This document shows positions 8,785 through 16,824 of a stretch of DNA of 23,324 bases, one piece after another. Position 1 is the stretch's first letter; every line of letters starts with the position of its first letter. Position numbers and translations under genes: made by a program. The notes under the pieces were generated by a model, which did no database searches, was not told where the DNA came from, and saw only the letters and a program-made list of their open reading frames with translations. Source of the DNA: Clostridiales bacterium (GTDB lineage Bacteria; Bacillota; Clostridia; Oscillospirales; Oscillospiraceae); contig QAMJ01000001.1 of assembly GCA_003150355.1 (NCBI GenBank), forward strand, positions 1 through 23,324, in the 5' to 3' direction.

Positions 8785-9960
8785 ATGAAAAATATTTTAG
8801 TTTATATTGTTGACTGTATGATGTCTCCCCGAGGGGGAAAGTTGGGATATAATTATTTCTTAAAGAAAGAATTGGACAATTTGGGTGTTACCAATATCCA
8901 TTATATCCATCGTGAGACTAGTATAAATCAAAATGTGAACAGCAGAATTCATTCCTTGAAACAGGATAGAATTAAAAACTTTCTTATTATATTGAAGAGT
9001 GTCTATCGGAAGTTTCTGACACTGTATGGCTTTAATCATAAAGCACTCGTTGATTTAAATGCATACGATACAGTCCACTTTCACTCAACTCTTGATATGT
9101 ATAATGTAAGGGACAGTCTCAAAGGTTATAAAGGGGCCGTTGTGCTGACTTCGCACACCCCTACGATTCAGTCCAAAGAAATGTATGACGCATTGACTTC
9201 GTGGGAAAAAAAACACATGAATTGGCTTTATAAGAATCTGATTAAAATTGACGAATATGCATTCCGAAGAGCTGATTACATTGTGTTTCCATGTCCGGAA
9301 GCGGAAGAACCTTATTATAATAACTGGCCTGAATACAAAGCCGTAAAAGAGGAGAAGAAAGGAAAATACTTGTATCTATTGACTGGGACTAAAGCACGGG
9401 TAGCTAAATTGTCTAAAACAGAGGTTCGTCAGCTATATTCAATACCTGATGATGCTTTTATAATTTGTTATGTGGGTAGGCATAATGAAATTAAAGGATA
9501 TGATCAACTAAAATTGTTAGGAGAACAGATCCTGCAGGAAGCTCCAAACATCTATTTCCTTATTGCAGGACGGGAAGAACCATTGCACGGGCTTCATCAT
9601 CCGAGGTGGATAGAAGTGGGATGGACATCAGATCCGCACTCTTTAATAAATGCCAGTGATATGTTCATGCTGCCTAATAAGGAAACGTATTTTGACTTGG
9701 TAATGCTTGAGGTTTTGTCGTTGGGAAAGATTATCATTGCCAGTTATACAGGAGGAAACAAATATTTCAAGTCGAGTTTTGCAAAAGGTGTCTTTACATA
9801 TTCAAAACTTGAAGAGGCGGCACAACTTATCCATAATGTATACGATATGGATTTTGAACTAAAAAATGAATTGGAAAGAAGCAATAGACTGTTGTTTGAA
9901 CAATGCTTTTCATTGGAGATATTTGCCAAAAATTATATTCAACTCATAAATTCGATATGA
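8785..9960 (+). CDS. Family 4 glycosyltransferase (GT-B fold)
   Basis: A 391-residue protein with the two-domain GT-B plan. The N-terminal half starts MKNILVYIVDCMMSPRGG. The C-terminal donor-binding half has IICYVGRHNEIKGYDQL (about 227-243) and the E-x7-E-like segment KETYFDLVMLEVLSLG near 297-314. It should transfer a sugar from a nucleotide donor to the growing lipid-linked oligosaccharide at the cytoplasmic face. It is separated by a single base from the next gene, so the two are probably co-translated. Composition is AT-rich but less so than wzy. Specificity cannot be read from sequence. Confidence 0.85.
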   Translation: MKNILVYIVDCMMSPRGGKLGYNYFLKKELDNLGVTNIHYIHRETSINQNVNSRIHSLKQDRIKNFLIILKSVYRKFLTLYGFNHKALVDLNAYDTVHFHSTLDMYNVRDSLKGYKGAVVLTSHTPTIQSKEMYDALTSWEKKHMNWLYKNLIKIDEYAFRRADYIVFPCPEAEEPYYNNWPEYKAVKEEKKGKYLYLLTGTKARVAKLSKTEVRQLYSIPDDAFIICYVGRHNEIKGYDQLKLLGEQILQEAPNIYFLIAGREEPLHGLHHPRWIEVGWTSDPHSLINASDMFMLPNKETYFDLVMLEVLSLGKIIIASYTGGNKYFKSSFAKGVFTYSKLEEAAQLIHNVYDMDFELKNELERSNRLLFEQCFSLEIFAKNYIQLINSI

Positions 9961-9961
9961 T

Positions 9962-10519
9962 ATGGGATCATATAGAGAAATGTGGAAGCTAATCAAGCAA
10001 GATTATATTGTCAATCAACGAATTATATTGCATATCAATGAATTAGGGGGGGAGAAATTGTTAAACATTTTAAAAGTCCTTATACATAGTAGAGGTTTTT
10101 GCTATACATTTTGGCTAAGGCTATGTGGGGTGGAAGGAGTTTTAAAACCTTTCTGTTGGTTGATATTGCATCATCTGTCATCAAAATATGGCATTCAAAT
10201 TTCACATCGGATGCCATTAGGCGGAGGATTTTATATCAGTTATGGCGTAGGTGTTGTCATTAATGGCAGTGCACGAATAGGGAAAAACTGTTCGATTGGG
10301 CAATTCACCACTATTGGTTCAAATAAAGGGAAAGCAGCCACAATTGAAGATTTTGTTAGTATTGGCCCAGGGTGTTGTATAGTCGAAAATGTACACATAG
10401 GCCATCACGCTATTATAGGGGCAGACTCGGTTGTTACACACGACGTACCGTCTTATGCTGTCGTTGCAGGTGTTCCTGCCAAAATCATTAAAATGTTATC
10501 CCCTGATGCTGATAGTTGA
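9962..10519 (+). CDS. Hexapeptide-repeat (left-handed beta-helix) acyltransferase, serine acetyltransferase-like
   Basis: A 185-residue protein; ATG 9962 follows the previous stop by one base, and ATG 9980 (MWKLIKQDY) is an equally good start. A helical N-terminus is followed by hexapeptide repeats (ARIGKNCSIGQFTTIG and then IEDFVSIGPGCCIVENVHIG) and the usual tail VVAGVPAKIIK. It is most like the serine-acetyltransferase branch often found in polysaccharide loci, where such enzymes probably O-acetylate sugars from acetyl-CoA in the cytoplasm. A run of seven G at 10046-10052 encodes part of ELGGEK; any change of one G would destroy the protein within about 30 codons. Two acyltransferase genes follow, suggesting an acylation block. 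Confidence 0.82.
   Translation: MGSYREMWKLIKQDYIVNQRIILHINELGGEKLLNILKVLIHSRGFCYTFWLRLCGVEGVLKPFCWLILHHLSSKYGIQISHRMPLGGGFYISYGVGVVINGSARIGKNCSIGQFTTIGSNKGKAATIEDFVSIGPGCCIVENVHIGHHAIIGADSVVTHDVPSYAVVAGVPAKIIKMLSPDADS
10046..10052 (+). repeat. Poly-G tract (G7), in frame
   Basis: Seven consecutive G in the 5' part of the hexapeptide acyltransferase gene. At this length the gene is in frame. It is one of four G tracts of seven or more in this locus and could be a switch point if the tract varies in length. Confidence 0.6.
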
Positions 10520-10561
10520 GCTATCTTGCTAAACAATAGGTATTGCAAATTTTATTTTTAT

Positions 10562-11589
10562 ATGGAACGTTCACGAAACCTCAGTATTGACATCTTAAAA
10601 TTTTTCGCTGTCCTGCTTATCACCAATTCACACATGGAAAAGGTTTATGCCGATTATGGGGCACTCTCTACAGGAGGTGCCATCGGTGATGCCTTGTTCT
10701 TCTTTTGTAGCGGTTTTACACTTTTCTTGGGCAGGATGGGACGTTTTGATGCCTGGTATAAACGAAGAATACGGCGTATATATCCTTCCGTATTTGGCTT
10801 TGCCTTAGTTGCATCCATATGCTTTGCCTCTACCAGCAATATGCTGCATGTGATTCTGAGTGGAGGAGGACAGTTTGTCAGTTGTATCATGCTTAGCTAT
10901 ATCGTGCTATACATGGTGCGCAAGCTGTTTTCCTGCCATCTGAATGCAGTTTTTATGGCGGTTGGTCTCTTTATCGTTTTGTGGTATATCTTTCTGTTTG
11001 AGCATAAGGAAATGGTGTGGATGTACAAAGGCAGTACCATCAAATGGTTCTGTTATTTTCTGTCCATGCTTTTAGGGGCCATCATAGGGCTAAGGAGCAA
11101 AGAACAGCCTCAAACTGTAATTGGGGGGGTAAAAATATGCTACAAATAATATCTGTATTGCTCTTTTGCACTTTACTCTTCTATGGCATCCAGATTGCCG
11201 GGAACAGATATGTATGGGTCGCTCATCTACAGGTTCTGACCGTATTGCCTCTAATAGGTATCATCTACTATTTCTATAGATTGGCCAATACTGAAATCAT
11301 GCAAAGATTTTTTCAGGGAAGATGCTGGAATTTCATGGGCATGACCATCGGCGGGCTTTGCCTCGAAATATACCTGGTGCAAATGCCCATATTGACAGGA
11401 GAAGAACGGTGTTTGCCTTTTGGTGGAAACACCGATGATTTGCTGCCATTGTTCCCTCTGAATATATTGGTCTTGTTGGCTATTATCCTGATGCTGGCAT
11501 ATATTACACGATGTGTCGGCCGTTTCTTCCAGCAGACGTTCGACAATAGGGATGGTTATGAGTGGAAAGAGATTTTACGTCTCAGATAG
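10562..11589 (+). pseudogene. Acyltransferase-3-type membrane O-acyltransferase, split by a frameshift in a G7 tract
   Basis: Two adjacent frames together make one protein of about 342 residues, the normal length for the family. The first part runs from ATG 10562 (MERSRNLSIDILKFFAVLLI, the usual acyltransferase-3 opening) to a stop at 11149. The second continues from the tract region in the other frame with several hydrophobic spans to 11589. The break lies at GGGGGGG, 11123-11129. One added G, or two removed, gives IGGGKNMLQ or IGGKNMLQ and restores the whole gene; six G would give an immediate TAA. The intact enzyme would move acyl groups across the inner membrane to the polysaccharide. The fault may be real inactivation, phase variation, slippage during expression or a sequencing error. 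Downstream genes overlap or follow closely, so the block still reads as one operon. Confidence 0.85.
11123..11129 (+). repeat. Poly-G tract (G7) at the acyltransferase frameshift, followed by TAA
   Basis: Seven G followed by TAA. Upstream reading frame: ATT GGG GGG GTA AAA. Downstream frame: GGG GGT AAA AAT ATG. The tract is exactly where the two halves of the acyltransferase join, so its length decides whether full protein is made. Confidence 0.75.
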
Positions 11590-11612
11590 AATCTAATATA
11601 GGTAATAAGGAT

Positions 11613-12128
11613 ATGATAAATTTGGCAGACATCAACAGGGCAGGGCATTGGATGAACACCCATAAAATCCCCTTGCTCCCTAAAGTGATGCAGCTGATAG
11701 CCTTCTTGTTCTATAGCAGTGCTGTCAGCTATAAGGTGAAGATTGGGAAAGGGACTTTCTTTAATCATGGAGGTTTCGGTGTGCTCATCAATTCGAATGT
11801 CGTGATAGGTGACTGTTGCAAGATTGGCAACAATGTGTCTATCGTGGGGCAAGGACCGTACAAATGTGTGCCGGTGCTTAAAGACAGGGTGTATGTAGGC
11901 CCAGGTGCTGTTATCCAAGGTCCTGTAGTCGTGGAAGACGAAGTTATCATTGCGCCCAATGCCGTGGTCACGAAGAGTGTCCCTCGGGGTGCAATAGTGG
12001 CGGGTAATCCTGCCAGAATAATAGGATGGACAAAGAATCTGGACTATGATATTTTCAAGAATGAAAGTTGGAAAGAAGGTACAAAACCTTATCTGGTGGA
12101 CGAACGGGCAGCTTCGTCCTGTGACTGA
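11613..12128 (+). CDS. Second hexapeptide-repeat acyltransferase, serine acetyltransferase-like
   Basis: A 171-residue protein from ATG 11613 (MINLADINRAGHWMNTHK). The frame is open from ATG 11562, but the extra residues overlap the preceding gene and lack family resemblance. The opening INRAGHWMNTHKIPLLPK and the hexapeptide region (KIGKGTFFNHGGFG, VVIGDCCKIGNNVSIVG, VVEDEVIIAPNAVV) match short serine-acetyltransferase-like enzymes of polysaccharide loci. It starts 23 bases after the broken membrane acyltransferase and probably belongs to the same acylation block, adding acetyl to a sugar from acetyl-CoA. The last codons overlap the start of the SGNH gene by 8 bases if that starts at GTG 12121. 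Acceptor unknown. Confidence 0.82.
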   Translation: MINLADINRAGHWMNTHKIPLLPKVMQLIAFLFYSSAVSYKVKIGKGTFFNHGGFGVLINSNVVIGDCCKIGNNVSIVGQGPYKCVPVLKDRVYVGPGAVIQGPVVVEDEVIIAPNAVVTKSVPRGAIVAGNPARIIGWTKNLDYDIFKNESWKEGTKPYLVDERAASSCD

Positions 12129-12711
12129 ACGGATTCCTGAAAGCTGCTCCATCGGCGTCCTGCTGTTGGCCGTGATTCTGCCACTCGCGTTCTCTGCCTG
12201 TAGCAGTGATACGGACGAAGCCGTTTTTTTTACAGGTTCCTCCTTGGTTGAGAAGTGGGATGTACGCAGGTTCTTCCCCACAAAGGTGACGTATAACGCA
12301 GGGCTATCCGGTGCCGGAATCGATTATGTGGAGTCGCAGGGCAAGCAGTTCAAGGGAGAAAATGTTGTGTTGATAATCGGGGGCAACGATGTGGTTTCGG
12401 TGGATGATACGGAGGCCTATGTGGAGCGTTACCTGCGGATGCTGCAAAACATGGAGGCGAAGCGTATCTACCTGTATTCAATATTGCCACGTTTGGCATT
12501 TGAGTCTGATGGCTATGAGAAAGTGCGTTTGCTGAACAAGAAAATCAGGGAAGGTGTGACCGAACGGTTGGACAACGTTGTCTACATAGATGTATTCGAC
12601 CTTTTCCTGGAAGGTGGGAGACTGAACGAGCAATACTTCTACGATGGGACCCACCTGAACGAATGGGGATATGCATTGATTTCCGGTGAACTGAAAAAGG
12701 TATTGCTATGA
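12121..12711 (+). CDS. SGNH/GDSL-family hydrolase, predicted lipoprotein
   Basis: A 196-residue protein from GTG 12121, overlapping the previous stop by 8 bases; ATG 12061 in the same frame is an alternative with a longer, more basic N-terminus but a 68-base overlap. A hydrophobic segment IGVLLLAVILPLAFSAC ends in a lipobox-like FSAC (Cys27), pointing to a lipoprotein in the periplasm or at the outer membrane. All SGNH blocks are visible: FFTGSS with GSS in place of GDS (nucleophile Ser41), NAG (59-61), IGGND (86-90) and DGTH (Asp175, His178). It is therefore likely to be an active esterase or acyl transferase working on exported polysaccharide. It overlaps the next gene by four bases (ATGA). 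Substrate inferred from context only. Confidence 0.82.
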   Translation: MTERIPESCSIGVLLLAVILPLAFSACSSDTDEAVFFTGSSLVEKWDVRRFFPTKVTYNAGLSGAGIDYVESQGKQFKGENVVLIIGGNDVVSVDDTEAYVERYLRMLQNMEAKRIYLYSILPRLAFESDGYEKVRLLNKKIREGVTERLDNVVYIDVFDLFLEGGRLNEQYFYDGTHLNEWGYALISGELKKVLL

Positions 12712-13307
12712 GAAGAAACGGAATGACCAGGGTGGTAGCATTGGCGGCTGTGTCGGTGGTTGCCTCGTGCCTGTACGCCCAAGTGGGAGTGGGTCTGCGC
12801 GACAACCAATATGTGCACATCGGCTACACATGGAAAGAGCAATGGAACGTCACGCTCGAACATAGCGTGTTTTCACAAAAATTCAGTACACAGTATGTAC
12901 GATTCTTGTTGAGTTATAAGCAGCAGTGGGGTAACTGGAATATCAAGGCCATCCCCTATTATGGTACCTCTTATAATGGAGATTTCTACAACCTTGGTAT
13001 GGCGGTTGATGTGCATTGGCGTTTGCTCGATGGCTGGGGGCTGACCGGTGTAGTGAACCCTCATTATGACAGTGCCTTAGACTATCTCACTTGCTTTACC
13101 GCAGGTACTGACATTCACCTCTATAAAGGCATCACGTTTTTAGTGCAATATTCCACCGTCCCTGAGTATCGGATGAAGGAGGAACGGTGTAAGCTGGGGT
13201 TGAGGTTCGCTTATGGGAACCTTTCGGTTACCCCCATGCTTTCGGTACCGACCGATGGGGAGGGCAAACACATAAGGCTGTTATGCAGTTTTGATTTTAG
13301 CTTCTGA
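12708..13307 (+). CDS. Small outer-membrane beta-barrel-like protein
   Basis: A 199-residue protein whose ATGA start overlaps the SGNH stop, implying translational coupling. The N-terminus is a signal peptide (MTRVVALAAVSVVASCLYAQ); it contains VASC, which fits a lipobox, or it may be cut after LYA. The mature part is built of alternating aromatic/polar strands separated by short turns (for example YVRFLLSYKQQWG, then WNIKAIPYYG) and ends in DFSF, a terminal aromatic residue as in outer-membrane barrels. Roughly eight to ten strands could fit. I recognise no named family. The tight pairing with a periplasmic SGNH enzyme suggests an outer-membrane partner for modifying or releasing polysaccharide, which is inference. 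Confidence 0.65.
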   Translation: MRRNGMTRVVALAAVSVVASCLYAQVGVGLRDNQYVHIGYTWKEQWNVTLEHSVFSQKFSTQYVRFLLSYKQQWGNWNIKAIPYYGTSYNGDFYNLGMAVDVHWRLLDGWGLTGVVNPHYDSALDYLTCFTAGTDIHLYKGITFLVQYSTVPEYRMKEERCKLGLRFAYGNLSVTPMLSVPTDGEGKHIRLLCSFDFSF

Positions 13308-13376
13308 TAAAGAATAAGCCCAAGACTTTCATATATGCTTTATTTGTCTTTATGGCAGTAAAAATATTTTTGAGTT

Positions 13377-14447
13377 ATGAAGATTTTATATTTCGGACCC
13401 ATTGCTGAATCCGGTAAACCGGCACTGGGTGGTTTTGAAGCAGCTAACAGAAAGAACATAGATAAGCTGAGACAACTGAGGATTGATGTTGAAGAATTTT
13501 CCAATCCCATCATTAACCGTAAATGGGGTAAACTCGGGAAATTGGCTTATATAAGTCTGTATTTCAAGCCATTCATATTAGCAAAATATATAGGGAGAAA
13601 GAATGTTTTGATACACGCAACCCCCTTGTATGGCAAGCTGTTGTGCCCATCTCTCTTTTTATTGAAAATAGCTCGGACATGTAGAATTCCTGTATTGGTT
13701 GATGTAAGGGCGGGGTCATTGCTGTACTATTATCAAACCAAGGGAAAAGGGAAACAAAAAAGACTGCGAGCAATGCTGTCATCAGCCGATTGCATAACGG
13801 TAGAAAGCTCATCATACATAAGAGACATAAAGGAAGTGATGGGTATAGATGCGAAAGCCATCTATTTCCCTAATCTGACAATATGCGACAATCTTCCAAT
13901 CCAGACAAGATCACATGATAAGTTTAGCATCTTCTACTTTGGGCGTATCACAATGAGTAAGGGTATAGATGTTTTATTGGACATGATGAACTATCTTGAT
14001 ACACATTATCATTTGTATTTGGCAGGGAATATTGATAAGGATTTTGATTTAAACATCGTAGAAAATGAAAACATCACATATTTAGGATTGCTTACCCCTT
14101 CGCAGTTGAAAGAAGAAATGGGTAAAATGCATTTCTTTGTATTCCCTACCAGACATATTGGTGAGGGGCAATCGAACTCCCTTATTGAATCAATGGCAAA
14201 TGGGCTTGTACCTCTTGCTTCCAATCAGGGTTTTAATGCGGAGGTAATCGCTGACTGCGGTATTGTCTTGGATAAAAACGCTACCGGTGCTGAATATGCT
14301 ACAGAGATAAAGAAGATAAATATGGAATTGTGGGAAAGGATGAGTGAAAAAGCATCCACGCATATTCGCACTTGCCATAATATTGATATTGAAATTCCTA
14401 AACTCGTTGCTTTATACAAACGGATTCTCAAAATTGACAATGGATAA
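13377..14447 (+). CDS. Family 4 glycosyltransferase
   Basis: A 356-residue GT-B enzyme. It opens with MKILYFGPIAESGKPALGG, including the glycine-rich loop near the N-terminus. The C-terminal donor domain has FSIFYFGRITMSKGIDVLL (start of the second Rossmann half), FPTRHIGEGQSNSLIESMA (about 258-276; the EGQSNSLIE part holds the E-x7-E-type donor contacts) and PLASNQGF. It would add one sugar of the repeat unit at the cytoplasmic membrane face. It starts 69 bases after the barrel gene, in DNA again more AT-rich than its left neighbours, and overlaps the next gene by 8 bases. Sugar specificity unknown. Confidence 0.87.
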   Translation: MKILYFGPIAESGKPALGGFEAANRKNIDKLRQLRIDVEEFSNPIINRKWGKLGKLAYISLYFKPFILAKYIGRKNVLIHATPLYGKLLCPSLFLLKIARTCRIPVLVDVRAGSLLYYYQTKGKGKQKRLRAMLSSADCITVESSSYIRDIKEVMGIDAKAIYFPNLTICDNLPIQTRSHDKFSIFYFGRITMSKGIDVLLDMMNYLDTHYHLYLAGNIDKDFDLNIVENENITYLGLLTPSQLKEEMGKMHFFVFPTRHIGEGQSNSLIESMANGLVPLASNQGFNAEVIADCGIVLDKNATGAEYATEIKKINMELWERMSEKASTHIRTCHNIDIEIPKLVALYKRILKIDNG

Positions 14448-15480
14448 GATTATATTTTGTGGAGACTTAGTCTGCCCTTTCGATGTAGATGTTGATTATA
14501 GTGACATCTGTTCTTTATTTGAACGTTCAGTTGGAATAGCAAATCTGGAAGGAGCTATATTGCTCAATAAATCAGCAGTAGAAGCCCCTAAATGGACAGA
14601 TAAATATTCGTTATACAGCTCCCCTCAAGTTCTTGATATAATCAAGAAGCTGAACATAAAATATGTGTCTTTATGCAATAATCACATATTGGACTACAAA
14701 CAAGACATAAATGAGACTGTAGAACTTCTAAAATCAAATGACATAGACAGTTGGGGATTAAAAAACCATGACCTGTTAAAAATAAAATTCAATGGACGTA
14801 ATCTTCACATCATAACGTTAGCCACTTTTTCCAATGAACATAGCTTGAATCTCATGAATCCAAGTAGAGTTTTAAGTGATATTCGCAGAATAAGAAGACA
14901 CGACCCTGATGCACTCATTGTGATTTATCCACATTGGGGAGTGGAGAAATTCTATTATCCGGAACCCGCAGACAGAAAGTTCGCGCATGACTGCGTGGAT
15001 GCAGGCGCAAATATTGTAGTAGGGCATCACCCTCACGTTATTCAGCCAGTTGAAATATACAAAGGCGTTCCTATAGTTTATTCACTTGGAAATTTTATTT
15101 TACCCCAAACTTTTTATGGGAATAAAAAATTGGTTTACAGACAACCTGAAGTACAGCATGAGCTGATTGTGGAATGGGACGGCAAGAATATCCAACTCTA
15201 TCAATTATATTTCGATAAAGAGATAAATAAGTTGAAAGTGGATTTATCGGCAGATATAGAAAAACATTTCGCTTTGTTTAAGGAGCAAATATCTGGTAGC
15301 AAATATCTACTTTCCTATTTAAAGAATGCATCATTATTGGATATTGCACTCAGGACACGTTATGTACCCAATATTTTTAATGAATACATAAGCTATGTCT
15401 CTCGCAATTTATTGCGTTTTGTGAGGAAAGTACTTATCAGAGCTGGATTACATAACCCATATAAAGCATTTGTTAAATGA
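14440..15480 (+). CDS. CapA-family (PGA_cap metallophosphatase-like) capsule protein
   Basis: A 346-residue protein from ATG 14440, overlapping the glycosyltransferase by 8 bases; a longer in-frame start at 14344 lies deep in that gene and is rejected. The CapA fold signature is complete: FCGD (6-9), ANLEGAI (34-40), CNNH (79-82), YPHWGVE (163-169), GHHPHVIQPVE (195-205) and YSLGNFI (214-220), the metal-binding residues of the calcineurin-like superfamily. CapA is named for poly-gamma-glutamate capsules, but homologues are frequent in Bacteroidales polysaccharide loci, where their reaction is not settled. No signal peptide is seen. The CapK-like ligase follows within 50 bases, so the two may act in one step, such as making or editing an amide on a uronic acid. 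That role is inference. Confidence 0.87.
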   Translation: MDKIIFCGDLVCPFDVDVDYSDICSLFERSVGIANLEGAILLNKSAVEAPKWTDKYSLYSSPQVLDIIKKLNIKYVSLCNNHILDYKQDINETVELLKSNDIDSWGLKNHDLLKIKFNGRNLHIITLATFSNEHSLNLMNPSRVLSDIRRIRRHDPDALIVIYPHWGVEKFYYPEPADRKFAHDCVDAGANIVVGHHPHVIQPVEIYKGVPIVYSLGNFILPQTFYGNKKLVYRQPEVQHELIVEWDGKNIQLYQLYFDKEINKLKVDLSADIEKHFALFKEQISGSKYLLSYLKNASLLDIALRTRYVPNIFNEYISYVSRNLLRFVRKVLIRAGLHNPYKAFVK

Positions 15481-15528
15481 ATGACATAGGTTTCCTCCCT
15501 TACAAACAAATAAATTGTAAACACATCA

Positions 15529-16824
15529 ATGAAAAAATACCTAAAAGAAACCGCTAAATATTTGCTCAGATGCCCACTTATCATATCGCCTTATGTGGTC
15601 GAGATAGAGAAAATGTATGGCATGACGTCGGACGAATTGAACAGGAGAAATGAAGAAGTGTTTCTGCGAATATTCAGGAATGCTTATCGGAAATCTCCTT
15701 TTTATCACAGGCTGTATACAGAGGCTGGCATTGGGCTGGAAGATATAAAGAGCCTGGCCGATATGGAGAAGCTTCCGATAATAACCAAAGAAATGGTGAA
15801 AAAGCATGCTGATGAAATGTTGGTGGTACCCAAATGGAAACTGATAGCCAACCATACAAGCGGCACTACAGGGACACCGCTCAAAGTGTATGAAGACTGG
15901 CCATCGATTTGGAGAGAACAGGCTTACTTCTACTGCTACCGGAAGCGGTGCGGATTTATTTACGGACAACCCTTGGTGTCGCTTCGTGGAAACCTGGAGA
16001 AGAAAGAACTTTACCTGAAGGTACATATCAGCAACACGCTCTACCTATCGAGCTATAATATCAACTCACAAACAGTACAGACATATTACGACCAGATATT
16101 GAAGCACAAGCCTGTGGCGATTGAAGGCTACCCGAGTTCTTTGTACAGCCTTGCCCTCATGTTGCGTGACAGAGGACTGCAGCTCCACATCCCGTTGGCT
16201 TTCACCTCGAGCGAATCATTGCTGGACTATCAGCGGGCGCTGATAGAAACACAATTCGGTACACAGGTCTATGACCATTATGGAACTACTGAACGAACCA
16301 TCCGCCTAAGCGAAGCGTTGAACCACAATGGTTATTACGAGGAACCAGGCTATTCCATCAATGAATATACCGAAGATGGAGAGATAACCACTTCATTGAT
16401 TAACGAATCTTTCCCCCTGATAAGGTATAAGGGAAACGATGTGATGGAGCTGATGAAGCTGGATGACAGCAACCGGCAGGTCAGGGTGAAGTCTATTGAA
16501 GGGCGTGCAGGGACATGCCTCATTGGAAAAGACGGTTCACAATACAGCGGTGCATTGCTGACCCGCGTGTTCAAGGACATCACGTCCATAGACAATGCCC
16601 AATTCATACAGCAGAAGCAGGGGGAGGTGACGCTGAACGTAGTGGTAAATGGTGGTTTCTCGCAGGATGATATGAAGCGGTTGCACGAAGAGGTGTTTGC
16701 CCAGCTTGGCGAGCAGAACTTCAACATAAGGATTAACCAGATAAGTCCCCAAGAGCTGGTTTACAGCAAGCGAGGCAAATTTAATTATATAATTAATCTA
16801 ATAAATGTTAAACGGGGGGGGTAA
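15529..16824 (+). CDS. CapK/PaaK-like adenylate-forming enzyme (phenylacetate-CoA ligase family)
   Basis: A 431-residue protein, normal for the family. It has the ATP-binding loop HTSGTTGTPLKV (109-120), the adenylate motif YDHYGTTER (248-256), IEGRAG near 325 at the hinge, and a small C-terminal domain ending GKFNYIINLI. Such enzymes activate a carboxylate as an acyl-AMP; relatives in capsule loci probably activate an amino acid or a uronic acid for amide or ester decoration. The frame stops at TAA 16822-16824, immediately after a run of eight G. An in-frame-compatible second copy of the C-terminal domain follows in the next frame (16821-17144), so the gene may have a longer form. Substrate unknown. 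Family call firm. Confidence 0.85.
   Translation: MKKYLKETAKYLLRCPLIISPYVVEIEKMYGMTSDELNRRNEEVFLRIFRNAYRKSPFYHRLYTEAGIGLEDIKSLADMEKLPIITKEMVKKHADEMLVVPKWKLIANHTSGTTGTPLKVYEDWPSIWREQAYFYCYRKRCGFIYGQPLVSLRGNLEKKELYLKVHISNTLYLSSYNINSQTVQTYYDQILKHKPVAIEGYPSSLYSLALMLRDRGLQLHIPLAFTSSESLLDYQRALIETQFGTQVYDHYGTTERTIRLSEALNHNGYYEEPGYSINEYTEDGEITTSLINESFPLIRYKGNDVMELMKLDDSNRQVRVKSIEGRAGTCLIGKDGSQYSGALLTRVFKDITSIDNAQFIQQKQGEVTLNVVVNGGFSQDDMKRLHEEVFAQLGEQNFNIRINQISPQELVYSKRGKFNYIINLINVKRGG
16814..16821 (+). repeat. Poly-G tract (G8) followed by the CapK-like gene's TAA stop
   Basis: The ligase reads CGG GGG GGG TAA. With nine G, or six, the ribosome would pass into GTA ATC AAG and read the orphan C-terminal domain behind it. 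With seven G, an ATG at 16805 (ATG TTA AAC) would be in frame with that domain. The longest G tract seen in the window. Confidence 0.75.

Noticed and set aside
8064..12230. Long A and T runs (for example T9 near 8448, A8 near 9206, T8 near 12224) as extra phase-variable tracts
   Set aside because: All are in frame, lie in AT-rich sequence where such runs are expected, and none coincides with a frame break.
13343..13372. Bacteroides-type promoter (TTTG at 13343-13346 and TATTTTTG at 13365-13372)
   Set aside because: The elements fit the -33/-7 consensus with 18 bases between them, but transcription would begin at the ATG at 13377, leaving no leader; chance in AT-rich DNA is likely.
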